From contig CM071574.1 of NCBI GenBank assembly GCA_036426205.1, forward strand, positions 17,020,440 through 17,084,439: 64,000 nt of DNA. Direction: 5' to 3'. Positions 1 through 11,154 of the stretch are shown here, piece after piece. The translations under genes and the position numbers were made by a program. The notes beneath the pieces are model-generated. The model was not told the DNA's origin, did not search any database, and saw only the letters and a list, made by a program, of their open reading frames with translations. Source of the DNA: Ascaphus truei. Its lineage: Eukaryota > Chordata > Amphibia > Anura > Ascaphidae. Positions within the stretch are counted from its first letter, which is position 1. Each line of letters begins with the position of its first letter.

Positions 1-548
1 GGGCTGTACAGGTTTTAAAATGTTGGGCAGGTAGTTGCAGGGAGGGGCTGATGAGCAGTTCTGTATCGACAGACACCGAGGCAGGGCTACTGTTGCAGTG
101 TCAGATTCCAGCCAGGTGTGGGCGCATCAGACCTCTCTTTGACTGGCCTCTGATCTCTTCTCTGCTCCAGGTAAACAGTGTTTATGTGCATGTATGTTAA
201 TCAGTTTATATATGTGCTTTTGTATTTATAAATGGCAATGCATTGATTTGTGTGCATGTTGCATGTATCTATGGTATATGTACGGTGTATGCATCTGATG
301 TGTGTATGATGTATGTATCTGATGTTTGCATGTTGCATATATTTGGGGTGTATTGCATGTATTTAATGTGTACAGTATGTGTGTATAGTCCATGTAACCC
401 TCCCTGACAGACTCTAAAGGAGTTTACATCAAGTTGAACTATATAAATGGCAATGCTCAGTCTCTCATACCTGTTCTCCTATTGCTCCATATAACCCCTC
501 CCAATAACTCCAATTACCTCATATAACCACTCCCTATAACTCTTCCTA
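1..548. other. non-coding, TG-rich degenerate repeats
   Basis: No coding or RNA feature is visible. From about 180 to 400 the sequence is a loose succession of ATGTAT / TGTGTGC / TCTGATG words, which looks like an old degenerate simple repeat. From about 470 it drifts into CCCATATAACC-type words that lead into the pyrimidine minisatellite. Confidence 0.6.
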
Positions 549-559
549 TTGCCCCATAT

Positions 560-1675
560 AACCGCTTCATATATCATCTATCTCACTCTCTCTCTCTGCT
601 GGCTTCTCTCCTCTACTCTGCCTCTCTGTGCTGATCTCTCTCTCTCCCTTATCTGTTGCTGTGTGCTGATCTCTCCCTCTCTTTTACTACCCTCCTCTCT
701 CTCACTGTTCCCCCTTCCTCTCTCTCTCTGTCTCCCCTTACCCCTTTCACTGTCTCCCCATCCACCTCTCTCTGTCTCCCTATCTTCTCTCTCTCACGGT
801 CTCTATACCACCTCTCTCTCACTGTCTGTCTCCCCCACCTCACTTCTCTCGCTATCTTTCTCCCCCACCTCACTTCTCTCACTCTGTCTTCCCAACCTCA
901 CCGCTCTCACTCTCTGCCTCCCCCACTTCACCTCTCTCACTCTCTATCTCCCCCACTTCACCTCTCTCTCTTTCTGTCTCCCCAGCTTCATCTCTCTCAC
1001 TCTTTGTCTCCCCTACCTCACCTCTCTCGCTCTGTCTTCCCCTCCTCCCCTCTCTCATTCTGTCTCCCCCACGTCACCTCTCTCACTCTGTCTCCTCACC
1101 TCATCTCTCTCACTCCCTGTCTCCCCCACCTCACCTCTCTCACTCTCTGTATCCCCTACCTCACCTCTCTCGCTCTGTCTTCCCCTCCTCACTACTCTCA
1201 CTCTCTGTCTCCCCCACCATTCTCACTCTGTCTCCCCCACCTCACCTCTCTCACTCTCTGCCTCCCCCACCTCACCTCTCTCACTCTCTGCCTCCCACAC
1301 CTCACCTCTCTCACTCTCTGTCTCCTCCACTTCACCTCCCTCACTCTCTGTATTCCCCACCTCAGCTCTCTCACTCTCTGTATTCCCCACCTCAGCTCTC
1401 TCACTCTGTCTCCCCCACCTCACCTCACTCACGCTCGGTCTCCCCAACCTCACCTCTCTCGCTCTGTCTCCCCCACCTCACCTCTCTCACACTCTGTTTC
1501 CCGCACCTCACTTTTCTCACTCTCTGTCTCCCCCACCTCACCTCTCTCTCACTCACTGTCTCCCCCACCTCACTTCTCTCACTCTCTGTCTCCCCCATCT
1601 CACCACTCCCAGTCCCTGTCTCCCACACCTCACCGCTCTCACTCACTGTCTCCTCCACTTCACCTCTCTCACTTA
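560..1675. repeat. pyrimidine minisatellite, unit about 30 bp
   Basis: About 1.1 kb of tandem, imperfect units built from TCTCACTCTCTGTCTCCCCC followed by ACCTCACCTC. Nearly all bases on the plus strand are C or T. The period is close to 30 bp, a multiple of three, so several frames stay open by chance. The tract abuts an L2 fragment at about 1676, so it may have expanded beside that fragment. Strong strand asymmetry gives triplex (H-DNA) potential; that is inference. Confidence 0.9.
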
Positions 1676-1940
1676 AAATCTAAGTGGTAAGTAGGGAGAA
1701 CTTAAAGAGTCAGTAGGAGGGTGTTATGGTAGGTGTGTCTTCCAGGGGTCAAGGTCAGTGCATATGAGATGTATAGTATCTGCTAACACAGCTACACATA
1801 TGCTTCATGAAAGAGGTGTGTTTTAAGATTGGTCTTAAATGTATAGCGAGGGTGCTAGTGGGATATTGAGGGGAAGGGCATGCCAGAGGCATGGGGCAGT
1901 GAGTGAGAAGGGTTTTATACGGGAGAGGGCTTTAGATACA
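1676..1940 (-). mobile_element. L2-type non-LTR retrotransposon, 3' fragment
   Basis: Read on the minus strand this matches the end of ORF2 and the start of the 3' UTR of the L2 copy at 55514-59074. Recognisable words are the reverse of 'aatctaagtggtaa', 'gggagaac', 'cagtaggaggg' and 'ggggtcaagg', followed by the degenerate complement of the ORF2 C-terminus (KTHLLKEAYE region) and the 'WNALPL' codons. The AATAAA tail itself is missing here. It is a short truncated relic. Confidence 0.75.
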
Positions 1941-3387
1941 TGTACAGTATGTACATAGTGTGTGGCCATGGTGCATGCATGTGTTTGTATGATGCACACA
2001 GTATTATGGTGTGTATGTTAGTGTGTACTTTGCAATTATCTGTTGCGTATTAAAAAGTACCAAACGGTAGTCCAAAAGTGATAACCCATAGGGGCTACCT
2101 AAGAAAAAGTATGCTAAGGTACTAAGGTTGGTTTTGGTCCAGATCTACAGTACCCAGAAGTATCTCTGGTTAAGATGTCAAAATCGATTAAAGAAACACT
2201 CAGAGTAAAGGAGCCAGAGAGTAAGAGCCAGTACTAAAAAAAAAGATGGCATGAATATACCCTGTTTAGATAACATATCTACAATTGTTTGGGAGATAAC
2301 ACAATGCATTTTAGAAAAATATAGAAGTATCATATAATTTGTTCAATATCTACCCACTGCAATACCCTTTTGAATTATCTCTTGTTTTCACCCAAGCCCC
2401 TTAAAACAATGTCTGCCCTTCTCCCTGATGCTCAGAGTCATACAGAATCCTTAACAAGCAAAACTGGAGATCTCAAAGATGGCCCAAAGATTTTTGGAAA
2501 GAGGGTATCCTCAAAGGGATGTCTAGCACAGCATGAACTATCACCTTAATACTTCACAATCATCAGTCTTATCTACTAAGGATTCTGAAATCCACTGTGA
2601 AAAACGTCTACATATAATCCTGATGTATACAACTTCTCCCAAAACAATCATAGGGGGATATTCTAGTAGCTGTGAGTTTGTCCTTGTCAAATCGCGCGGT
2701 TTAACGAGGTCATAAGACATGGACATTTAACAGAAATCACATCTGTTATATTGTAACTATTAATAGTGACATTCCACGTGTTTAAACAGCGAATCCACAT
2801 AGATTGTACTTTGTAACTTTGGTATGAAGCAGAATTAACATCAGCGCAACCATCAGCACTAAAAAGGGTTAGAAACAAAATATACATTTAAATATTGGAA
2901 ATAACATGCTTTAAAAAAATGTTGCTTTTAAAAAATAAGTTTGTATTTCATTACTTTAAACAAGTTTTTTTTATTCCTATGTTTCACAACATGAAGTGCT
3001 TCATATTTGGACAGAACAATAGTATTCCTAAAATAACATTCATTTTTGAGTTCTAAATTCTGACCAACATAACAAAAAACTAAAATAGGTGATTTAAATA
3101 ATTAGTTACTTCCACCCTCATGTCCCCAAAATATGACATTAGATATGAATGAGACTAGTCAGCAATGAGACTGACAATACAATGTGACACATGTCTTTTG
3201 TGGATAACAACACACTATATATATATATACAGTGATATAATCACTGTCAGCTAGTGGACTTTGCAGGAGGTGAAAGCTTGCTACAGCTGCAACTAATTGA
3301 GCAGGCTGGACTCCTGATTGCACTGGGAGTTAAAAGTCAGGAAATGGCTTGCTCAGAGAGAGACTGCTTTTCCGGAGACAGAGTGAG
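1941..3387. other. AT-rich non-coding DNA, nothing recognised
   Basis: No open frame with a recognisable product, RNA gene or clear repeat boundary. A short (TA)n run lies near 3218-3231. Short ATG-starting frames at 2533-2887 overlap on both strands and have no family signature. Confidence 0.5.
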
Positions 3388-3441
3388 AGGAGAGAGAGAG
3401 AGAGAGGAGAGAGAGAGGAGAGAGAGAGGAGAGAGAGAGAG
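3388..3441. repeat. (GA)n / GAGAGGAGA simple repeat
   Basis: Purine run of GAGA and GGAGAGA units inside the LTR-like segment that follows. It keeps an open frame of 90 codons (3254-3526) that is low-complexity and not a credible gene. Confidence 0.85.
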
Positions 3442-3915
3442 CTCCCCAGCTAAGAAGAGACTGGCACAGTTCTCTAGACCTGCTGGACGGTGGTCACAGA
3501 ATCTGCTGGGACTGACTGGGTCTTAATCCCAGAAAGAAGAATGAAGGGTGTCTGACTGCGCTGAAGCAGGGATGTCCTGTCCATAACATTGGAACTACAG
3601 AGAAGAGGGATTCTCTGAACTCTCGCGGGGTCCAGAGGGAATTACCTGCAGCCCCAACAGAAACTGATAAGAGATAAACACTATATTGACGTGTAGAGAC
3701 TGTGTATATTGTTTAGAGATAATAGTACATGTTTTAAGCCAGCAAGCAGTTTAGCTTGCGGCTACCGTTAGAGAGGGCTGCAGCTAGTTAGACTCCTATG
3801 AAGGAGTAGGTGTTATTTCTTTATTTGTTTTGACTTAAAGGGACGGTGGGCCTGTTAGTGTATAATTTAACTCTGTAAATAAACTCTGTGTAGAGAAATA
3901 TAATGTTTCCGGCCT
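3442..3915 (+). mobile_element. possible LTR fragment, unclassified
   Basis: Non-coding, moderately GC-rich stretch ending in a poly-A signal (AATAAA at 3878-3883), resembling in texture the LTR copies at 10571 and 33979 (GAGACTCC..., 'ttagct...gctg' words). I could not find TG...CA ends with a target duplication, so it may be any retroelement terminal region. Confidence 0.3.
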
Positions 3916-3984
3916 TAATCTGGTACTAAAAGATACTGAGATGTGATGCACAAAATGGATTATTCTGCAAACCTTGTAAACTTT

Positions 3985-4545
3985 CTAGACACAACAGTAA
4001 CACTGAAAGATGTCAAACTACACACATCTGTATAGAAGAAACCAATAGTCAGATGCAGTTACCTCCACAACTCCATCTTCCATCCCACTCATACCAAACA
4101 AGGTATCATACACAGCCAGGCTATAAGATACAACTGCATATGCTCTGACACTGAAGATATAAACCTACATCCAACAGCCTTGACCAAATCGTTCAGGCAG
4201 AAGGGATACAAAACAAAGACCATTGCCAAAACTATTACATCTGCACTAAAAGCCCCACGAGAACACCTACTACAATACACACAGAGAGAACCTACCAAAC
4301 ACATACCACTAGTGACCACATACAACCCTACCCTAGAGGGAACATGAAAAATAATCAAAGATCTGCAACCCATGCTGGAAGAGGATGTGACATTAAAATA
4401 AATTTTTCCCAAACCTCCCTTTCTTGCGTTCCGGCAACCACCAAACCTCAAACAGAAATTAGTCAACAGAAAACTTCACAACGAACTTAAAGACACAAAA
4501 CCATGCAACAACACACATTGCACACACGATCCAGAGTTTCAGCAC
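3985..4545 (+). pseudogene. Penelope-like element (PLE A) RT C-terminus, broken
   Basis: Plus-strand translation gives the C-terminal part of a PLE reverse transcriptase and the linker before the GIY-YIG domain. A YRR motif near 4033 is followed after a frameshift by the 'SYLHNSIFHPTH' block, 'RQKGY', a 'LQPMLEEDVTL' helix and a 'PPFLAFRQPPNLKQKL' block, then the cysteine-rich 'PCNNTHCTH' start of the linker. At least two in-frame stops (after LEGT and after TLK) and the frameshift show it is dead. The catalytic RT motifs and GIY-YIG domain are absent. It stops where the repeated unit at 4529 begins. Assignment rests on the conserved PLE layout, also seen in the copy at 53465-62783. Confidence 0.75.
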
Positions 4546-4602
4546 AGGAACCAGGACACGGCCTCTGCAATGGAGAAATGCAGCAGGCCCCAGGAACCAG
4601 AC
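4529..4602 (+). repeat. direct repeat copy 1 (with 5766-5839)
   Basis: About 70 bp beginning GATCCAG and including AGCACAGGAACCAGGACACG, repeated with few changes at 5766-5839 in the same orientation. The pair brackets the 189-bp inverted repeat, so the block may be one composite repeat or a rearranged segment. Confidence 0.75.
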
Positions 4603-5036
4603 CTCTGCAGGGAGAGAAGGTAGCAGGCCTCAGGGAACAGGATAGATAGAAGTGAAGAAGCGCTCAAATGCTGGGTATAGTAACCAATAATTGCCAAAAC
4701 CAACATCCGGGGATAGTCAGAAGACAATAATGATGAGTAGTAGTAATGCAGCTAACAATAATGGGTTAGTGAACCTCCTGAAGACAGGTAATGGGTAGGA
4801 ATAACCCCCCACGATCAATCTCATTGGAAGTTCCCTGTAGCAGAATAAGTACTCACAGTTCCTCGGTGTGGCTGGCTGGATGTGCAGTTTCCAAATGTAG
4901 TTATAGGATGCAGATGGTTGGATTCGAAACGCATGGATTTTAGGTCTCATGACACAATAATGTAAAACAAATATAATCACTGCGCTTCTCCATGTAAAGA
5001 GCATGCAGCTAGTGAAGGAAATGGCCATACAAATGT

Positions 5037-5225
5037 GCAAAACAGAAAGTGAATCCCTGCGCTTCTCCCATAGGGATAGCAATCAATGGGGAATATATAT
5101 ATATATATATGTATGGTGTAAATATCTATAAGAAAAAAGGAGACTTTTGGTATACATCCTTTGATCAAATAATGCCAAGCCTGCTAACCACGTTAAGGTA
5201 AGTCTCTTTAGCAGGTCCCTACGCT
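5037..5225. repeat. long inverted repeat, left arm
   Basis: Complementary over about 189 bp to 5452-5641. The arms include TCCCTGCGCTTCTCCCA, an (AT)n run, and GTCTCTTTAGCAGGTCCC at the inner end. Differences are confined to about one substitution (GTTAAGG versus GTCAAGG) and the AT-run length. The 226-bp spacer (5226-5451) has a TATATAATCTCC word but no open frame. A young fold-back or an inverted duplication would both explain it. Confidence 0.9.
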
Positions 5226-5451
5226 ATATTTAGCCAATCACCTGCAACTGCTTATTGAGCAGTTTGTGGCAGGCCAGCCCCTCCTCTTCTAGGTATATAA
5301 TCTCCTAGCAAGGTCCCCTTATTTCACTTCACTTACATGTGAGTATCTGTACTGGTATATACCAGTTTTTAATTGCACTAGGTTATACAAGCATATGCTT
5401 GTGATATTTTAACCCCTTCTGGGCTTATTTCACATAACACTAGTATGCATT

Positions 5452-5641
5452 TAGCGTAGGGACCTGCTAAAGAGACTTACCTTGACGTGGTTAGCAGGCT
5501 TGGCATTATTTGATCAAAGGATGTATACCAAAAGTCTCCTTTTTTCTTATAGATATTTACACCATACATATATATATATATATATTCCCCATTGATTGCT
5601 ATCCCTATGGGAGAAGCGCAGGGATTCACTTTCTGTTTTGC
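5452..5641. repeat. long inverted repeat, right arm
   Basis: Right arm of the inverted repeat whose left arm is 5037-5225. Just outside it CTCATGACACAATAA also occurs near 4946, outside the left arm, so further repeated sequence flanks the pair. Confidence 0.9.
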
Positions 5642-5765
5642 TCATGACACAATAAAGTTTAATATTTTTTGATATTTTGGGTCCTCTCCTTGCTCCTGTC
5701 AGATTGTGTGCTCCTCCCAACCATCTGCATCCTCAGGGAACAGGAATCTGAAGGATTGCGCTGGG

Positions 5766-5839
5766 GATCCAGCGCTTCAGCACAGAAACCAGGACACGGC
5801 CTATGCAATGGAGAAATGCAGCAGGCCCCAGGAACTAAG
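5766..5839 (+). repeat. direct repeat copy 2 (with 4529-4602)
   Basis: Second copy of the GATCCAG...GGCCCCAGGAAC unit. See the first copy for interpretation. Confidence 0.75.
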
Positions 5840-5941
5840 AGGCTAAGACAAAGTAGCTTGTGGCAAACACAGTTACATCCTAGTGAATCTAGGGTTATGC
5901 TAAGCCTGGGGGGAGAGGCTGGCTCTATATAGTATAGCCAG

Positions 5942-6487
5942 CGAATAGGGGCAGAGCTGCAGTGATTGAAGGTCTGTTCTGTGAGCTCACCAACTCTGCA
6001 AGAGTGAGCTCCAGCCAAAACCAGGAACGTATTCCTTACAGGGTCACAGACAGCATTTCATGTATTCCCATTTATTTTTCTGTTCTGTTTTTTTAGTTGT
6101 GTCAGGCAAGTTGAACTCAACAGTCATACTGCTGAATTGAAACAAACAAAAACACAAATTGTCAACTTAATTCACTAACATTAAAAGTATGTTTTAGTGC
6201 TCTATAATTTGGTATATTCCTGTGAACAGTGGGGATCAATTGTTTATGCTTCCACATTTTCCATTAGACATTTCCATATAGACACAGTAAATATATACAA
6301 CAGTAACTGTGTTAACTTCGCTAGGACTATGTTAATGAAAAAATAATGACAAAAATAGCATTGACGAGCCTTTAAGGTACTTCTGGATAGTACTAGGATA
6401 CTTAGTATAGTTATAGATACAAATGTTCACAACTCACAAACAAATATACATCATTTGAAATCAGACCTCTAGATCTATGTAAACCCA

Positions 6488-6535
<48 letters not shown>

Positions 6536-8424
6536 TGTAATACCTGTAATGTTAACCTATTAAACGACCATCATAAATTTGTTTCATAATCTTTTTATGT
6601 GTTTCGATAAACGAAATGCAAAATACTTCCAGTGACCCTTGCACTTGATTCTTAACAGCAAAAACATTACATAAAACAAGGTGCCTGGACATACAAACTT
6701 AAATGGTAATTAACCATTCTTTGCAGATGATGTAATATATCATGCAAAGTTTCCATGTCTTTGAGGTCACTAAAATAAGAATGAGTGACTTGCTTAATGC
6801 AATAGAAGTTCTAAAATGTTATTACTGTGAATGAATTATTGATGTGTTTCAAATTATATTTAAAATGTAGGTCATTTGGAATATCAAAGTACTCTAACCA
6901 ACTAATTTGTAATCAACATATTTCCGTTCAGAGTCAGTTGGCCGCTCTAATATGATTATAAACAATCATGAGATGCAGGGCTCTATATTGGGTACTGATG
7001 ATCTGTTGGGATTGAATTATGACATGATTTGCTTGCTAATAACCCTATCAAAACGAAGACCTATTTGATGTGATATGCACACAGTTATTGATCTCAGTTC
7101 CAAACTTCCTCACTTGTAATTCAGGACAGTATTTACTGCAGTAAAATAGTTACATGCACATTAAACAGCACTGAGTTCGGGAGATGACTCTGTAGGATTT
7201 GGTAAGTTACAATCTTTTATTTTTATCACACCTAATATTAAACTGTAAAGTGTTCATTATCTTAATCATCACTGGAATCGTTTTCCCAGGAGGAGTACAA
7301 TACTTCATAAGGTAGAGTGTTTTTGCTATAGACCAAAGTGGTTGTGGCATTTTCATCAATCATTCCACAAGTATCCACATCAAACTTCATCTGGATAAGC
7401 TGAGATATGTGAACACCATGGCATTGTCACGTTCTTTTTGCTTCTCCTTTCAGAATTGTGTGCTGTGTATACTGTTAACTCATGGTCCACTTAATAGCAT
7501 TTGAAATGAATATGCTTAGAAGGAAGCATAGTAGATACGTTCTACAGTTTGCCATTATCCACACATTATTAGCAATTCAACTGTAGGAGTGCAATGACCT
7601 TCCACTATTGATAGTGTAAGAAAAGTTTTGAAGGCAATGCTATAATTAAGGTTTTTTTTATAGTAACAGTAATAAACCTTGAACATTGACTCATTAGTGC
7701 AACTAGCAAATGACTTGTAAATGCATTAACTGCACTGGTTTGAGGCATAAAAATAAGCCAATTTGTAATGGTAATTACATTAAATCTACTGTAGAAACTG
7801 AAGATTATTTTGCAATTGTATGTTTGTCTATTCACAATTAGCGGTAAATCATTAGCATAGCAATTATATAATAAATAATTATTCTAATGTACTTCCTCGA
7901 GGCACCATATTTCAAAACTCTAATGACATTTATATATGCATCCCGTTTTCTCCCTTCATTGGTAACATGGGGAAAAACCACTGTTTTCTAATGGGATTTT
8001 GTGATAACACTGTTTTTTTTATATATAAGACTTAAAACGTTATTATGTACAAAATAAGAAATAGAACATTCGTTCTAGTGCATCAAGGTTTTTTTTTGTA
8101 CAACTCTACAATGCTGGATTTCTAATGAATATTTCTAATGGAATCATATTTTTATTAACATCCAGTAAAGTATGCATCACTTTGTTCCACACCAAGGTAC
8201 CTTCCAAGTTCCTCTTTTATAGTACTGTACATTGCCCGATAGGTAGGTTTGCAGGACACCCACAGCAGTTAGACTGTAATCACACGTTTACCTTACAGTA
8301 TGTCTAATGTGAAAGGGCTTTACCTTATGGAGGGTTCATTCTCCTCTACATTATCAGACCATTATATTTCTTTCAGATATTTCTGCTGATGTGTTGTTTG
8401 TTTTGAAGTGTGAGGAGTTTGTCT
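5942..8424. other. AT-rich non-coding DNA with one ATA microsatellite
   Basis: About 2.5 kb with no credible gene. A trinucleotide (ATA/TAA)n run at about 6489-6534 is the only clear simple repeat. The longest frames (7605-7835 minus, 8125-8307 plus) are short, AT-driven and without recognisable motifs. No repeat ends were identified, so it may be unique sequence or very old repeats. Confidence 0.5.
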
Positions 8425-8690
8425 TGTATTGTATGTCTTTATTTATATAGCGCCAAAAGTGTACTCAGTGCTTCACAAAGGATACAGTACGGGGAATTAT
8501 AGTAATACAAGTACAGCAAAATCAGACAATAGGAAAGGAAATCCCTGCCCTGGAGAGCTTACAATCTAAGTGGTATGATGGGAGACTTACAGAGACAGCA
8601 GGTGATGGAATAAGTGCTTGGTGCTTGGGTGGTAGGAGTGACTGTGGGACAATAGCCATGAATGCAGGCTATTGGGATGCTTGTTTTGTG
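8425..8690 (-). mobile_element. L2-type 3' end, minus orientation
   Basis: Starts with the reverse complement of an L2 tail (TTGTATTGTATGTCTTTATT then TATAGCGCC) and continues through GAGCTTACAATCTAAGTGG, the same order seen reversed at the end of the L2 copy at 55514-59074. It is a short 5'-truncated insertion of a related but distinct subfamily, because the middle differs from the other copies. Confidence 0.8.
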
Positions 8691-8852
8691 GGGCAAGTTT
8701 GAAGGTTAGTATTAATTCAGAAGGTTAAAACCATTTACAGGGGAAGAGATGGCAGGGAGGTGTGGGCGAGATCAGGTGTGTATGTCTGGGTTCAGGCTTA
8801 GGGGAGATCCCCAGCAGCAGGAAGGAGTAGATAGAGAGTGTGAATAGAGGAT

Positions 8853-9734
8853 TTGTGTGGGTGTTTTTTATTGAGGGGCAAAGAAGTTGTTGGGAGAGAG
8901 GTGTGTAAAGAACCAGCAAAGACAGGCAAAGCAGGGATCCAGGCCCAACCACCCTGCTCAGACCCAGAGATGGAGACTGCGGACGAGGAGCCTGAACCAG
9001 AGGATCACGACATCATGCGGCGCAAGGACATGAAGGAATTTTGTTCTAATATGAAAAAAATCTTTAAATCTGAGCTGTGGGCCCTAAGAAAAGACGTGGA
9101 TGCGCTGGGGGAGAGAACTGTGGCCCTAGAGTCCAGGTCGGACGAGACAGCAGGGGCTCTGACACATACCCAAACGCAAGTACACACACTAATGGATCAA
9201 GTCAGAACCCTAGAGGATAAAATAGAAGATGGAGAGAATAGGGATCGGAGGTGCAATATCAGACTGCGGGGAGTACCCGAATCTGTCACTGACTGGAGCT
9301 TTCTCATCGAGCTGGCTAGAACACCTCTTTCCTGACAAGACAGCAGGGGAACTTATTTTGGACAGATGTCACTGAGCGCTACGAGGGAGACCCCAAAAAG
9401 GAGACCCCCCAGGGACATAGTGATGCGCTTCCACCATTATCGGGTCAAAGAGGAGACCTGTAGAATCTCCAGGGAAAAGAAAGTCATGGAGTTCCAGCAG
9501 ATAAAATTCCAAGTGTTCCAGGACTTGTCCCCTGCTACCCTGGCTAAAAGGCGCACTCTAGCCCAGATAACAAGATCGCTAAGAGACCAGGATATACGCT
9601 ATAGGTGGCTGTTCCCCTGTGCACTGCTTATGCTAAAAAATGGAGTAGCCCACACCCTCAAAAATGCAGACGACGGAGAGGATTTCCTCAAACGGGTGGG
9701 GGTGTTGGAGCCCTCTCTAAGCCCCCGAGGCTAA
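8853..9734 (+). pseudogene. L1 ORF1p remnant (coiled coil, RRM, C-terminal domain)
   Basis: ORF1p is the RNA-binding chaperone of L1 ribonucleoprotein particles. The first open part (8853-9335) reads as a heptad-rich coiled coil (from 'MKEFCSNMKKIFKSEL' to 'LEDKIEDGENR') followed by the start of the RRM, 'RRCNIRLRGVPE', which is characteristic of L1 ORF1p. The next block, 'LFPDKTAGELILDR', is in another frame near 9320-9360. The C-terminal domain resumes in 9366-9734 with 'DIVMRFHHYRVKEE' and 'LSPATLAKRRTL'. So all three domains are present, but at least two frameshifts separate them. The start at 8853 is only the first ATG in frame; a later ATG near 8970 is equally possible. Confidence 0.8.
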
Positions 9735-9989
9735 CAGCAGCCAAAGATGGAGTCCCAGCCCCCGCGTGGCATAGAGCGGGTACCGCTCATACAGAGGCAT
9801 GGGCTCCAGAATCAGCTGCCAGCTCCCCCTGAAAGGATTACCCAATATATTAATTATATTAATGCCCCAAAAACCTGGACTATATTCTCTAAAAGGAACT
9901 GTTGGAAACTAACTGGCCGAAAAAATCTCCCCCTCTGAATCCTAGCAGCAGATAAGTACCTTGGTGACTCCCTCTTCAATCCGCATGCA

Positions 9990-10340
9990 TTTTTGGCACG
10001 GCGCCATCTTGCTTCGGTCCATCCTCGCGAGGCGCGGGAGTCCCTCTGACTTTCGCGGGGTCTCGGGATGACGTCATCGAGGTGTCCCGTAGTCTCGCGA
10101 GACTTAGACTCTGACTGCCGGAGCAGCTGCACCGGATATGGACGTCACAGCGCCGGGGAGCACCCAGAGAAGAGGAGCAGAGAGCTCCACAACAAAGAAG
10201 GAGGCAGCGCACAGCCACAGAGGCTCACGAAGGGGGGCTACTCTATGAGCATGAAGCGCCTGTTGTGTCAACCCTCATGCAACACTGGAGAAGTCCACTC
10301 TGCCCTCACTGAGCCCCCCCCCCGCCCCCTGATACCCACC
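9990..10340. promoter_or_regulatory. CpG-rich block with YY1, CRE and TCTCGCGAGA motifs
   Basis: Between the L1 ORF1 and ORF2 remnants the DNA turns sharply CpG-rich. It contains GCCATCTTG (YY1-type core on the minus strand, 10003-10011), a full palindromic CRE TGACGTCA (10069-10076) and the palindrome TCTCGCGAGA (10093-10102), a known promoter element of CpG-island genes. It could be an L1 internal or second promoter, or the start of another inserted element. Promoter activity is inference from motif clustering only. Confidence 0.4.
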
Positions 10341-10354
10341 AGAGACCCTAGCCA

Positions 10355-10552
10355 ATGAGGAGGGGCGTGAGAGTAGAACGGAGGGAAATAGATGGATGGA
10401 GGAGGGAAATTGATGGATGGGGGAGGGGGAAAGAGATGGGGGGGAGATGGAGGGGGGTGGGGAGATGGAGGGGGGGAAGAGGGGGGAGATGGAGGTGGGG
10501 AAGAGGGGAAAATTGGGGGGGAGGGAGAGGGAAGGGGCATTTAGGGGGGTAA
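10355..10552 (+). repeat. G-rich purine tract
   Basis: About 200 bp of GGGGGAGATGGAGG-type words with many runs of three or more G, so G-quadruplex potential on the plus strand. It keeps frames open on both strands by composition alone. It ends just before the solo LTR. Confidence 0.8.
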
Positions 10553-10570
10553 AAAGACAGAAAAGGGTAG

Positions 10571-11154
10571 TGTAACAGGGGACTTATCCCTGTTCAGTAA
10601 TGTGCCTTTAATCTAGCAGTGTGGTAGTTAATTACTAAACACCACCTGCCTGATTAGATTGCTTACAAAAGCCTGCCTTTGAGACAGGAAGAGACTCCTT
10701 AGCTCTGAATGAGAGCTGACCTTTGGAGAGAACACACATTTCTGGAGCTAACTGGTCTTGAGCTCTGCCCAGCATAGCTGATTGCAAGACACCAAATAAG
10801 ACTTCTAAACCTGGATGCTGATTTTCTGTACACGCATGGGTGCGGTTCCAGGAGAGCAGAGAAGCTTACTCTTCAGCAGCTAACAGATAAGACTTTCATT
10901 ATTAAGAGACTGCTTATATCTGCTTATTTCATGCTATGTGTTTGGGGCTGGGAGAAATGCTTAACTAACGGAGATGTGAATTAATTGCATAGGATTTCAC
11001 TAGAAATACTCCCAAGTGAATAGAAGCTTTGTTCCCCCCCCCCCCCCGTGTTTGGATGATTTCCTGATGAGAAGGAAAAGGCACAATAAAGCCTTATTAT
11101 AATTTCACCTTATAAAAGCCTCCAATTGTGTACCTCTGTGAACGTCCGTCTACA
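10571..11154 (+). mobile_element. solo LTR (584 bp) with GGTAG target duplication
   Basis: Starts TGTAACAGGGGACTTATC and ends CGTCTACA, so it has the TG...CA ends of an LTR. It is flanked on both sides by GGTAG (10566-10570 and 11155-11159), an exact 5-bp target duplication. A poly-A signal AATAAA sits at 11085-11090, about 65 bp before the end, as expected for an R/U5 boundary. No internal retroviral or Gypsy sequence is present, so it is a solo LTR left by recombination. A diverged relative begins at 33979. The superfamily is not certain. Confidence 0.85.

Noticed and set aside
549..1675. CRISPR-like array
   Set aside because: Units are contiguous and degenerate with no unique spacers, and the genome is vertebrate.
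549..1690. Two long overlapping plus-strand ORFs (375 and 344 codons) and several minus-strand ones
   Set aside because: They are translations of the 30-bp pyrimidine minisatellite; the peptides are Ser/Leu/Pro repeats in every frame.
4089..4466. 125-codon minus-strand ORF
   Set aside because: It is the antisense shadow of the PLE A RT fragment, which reads on the plus strand.
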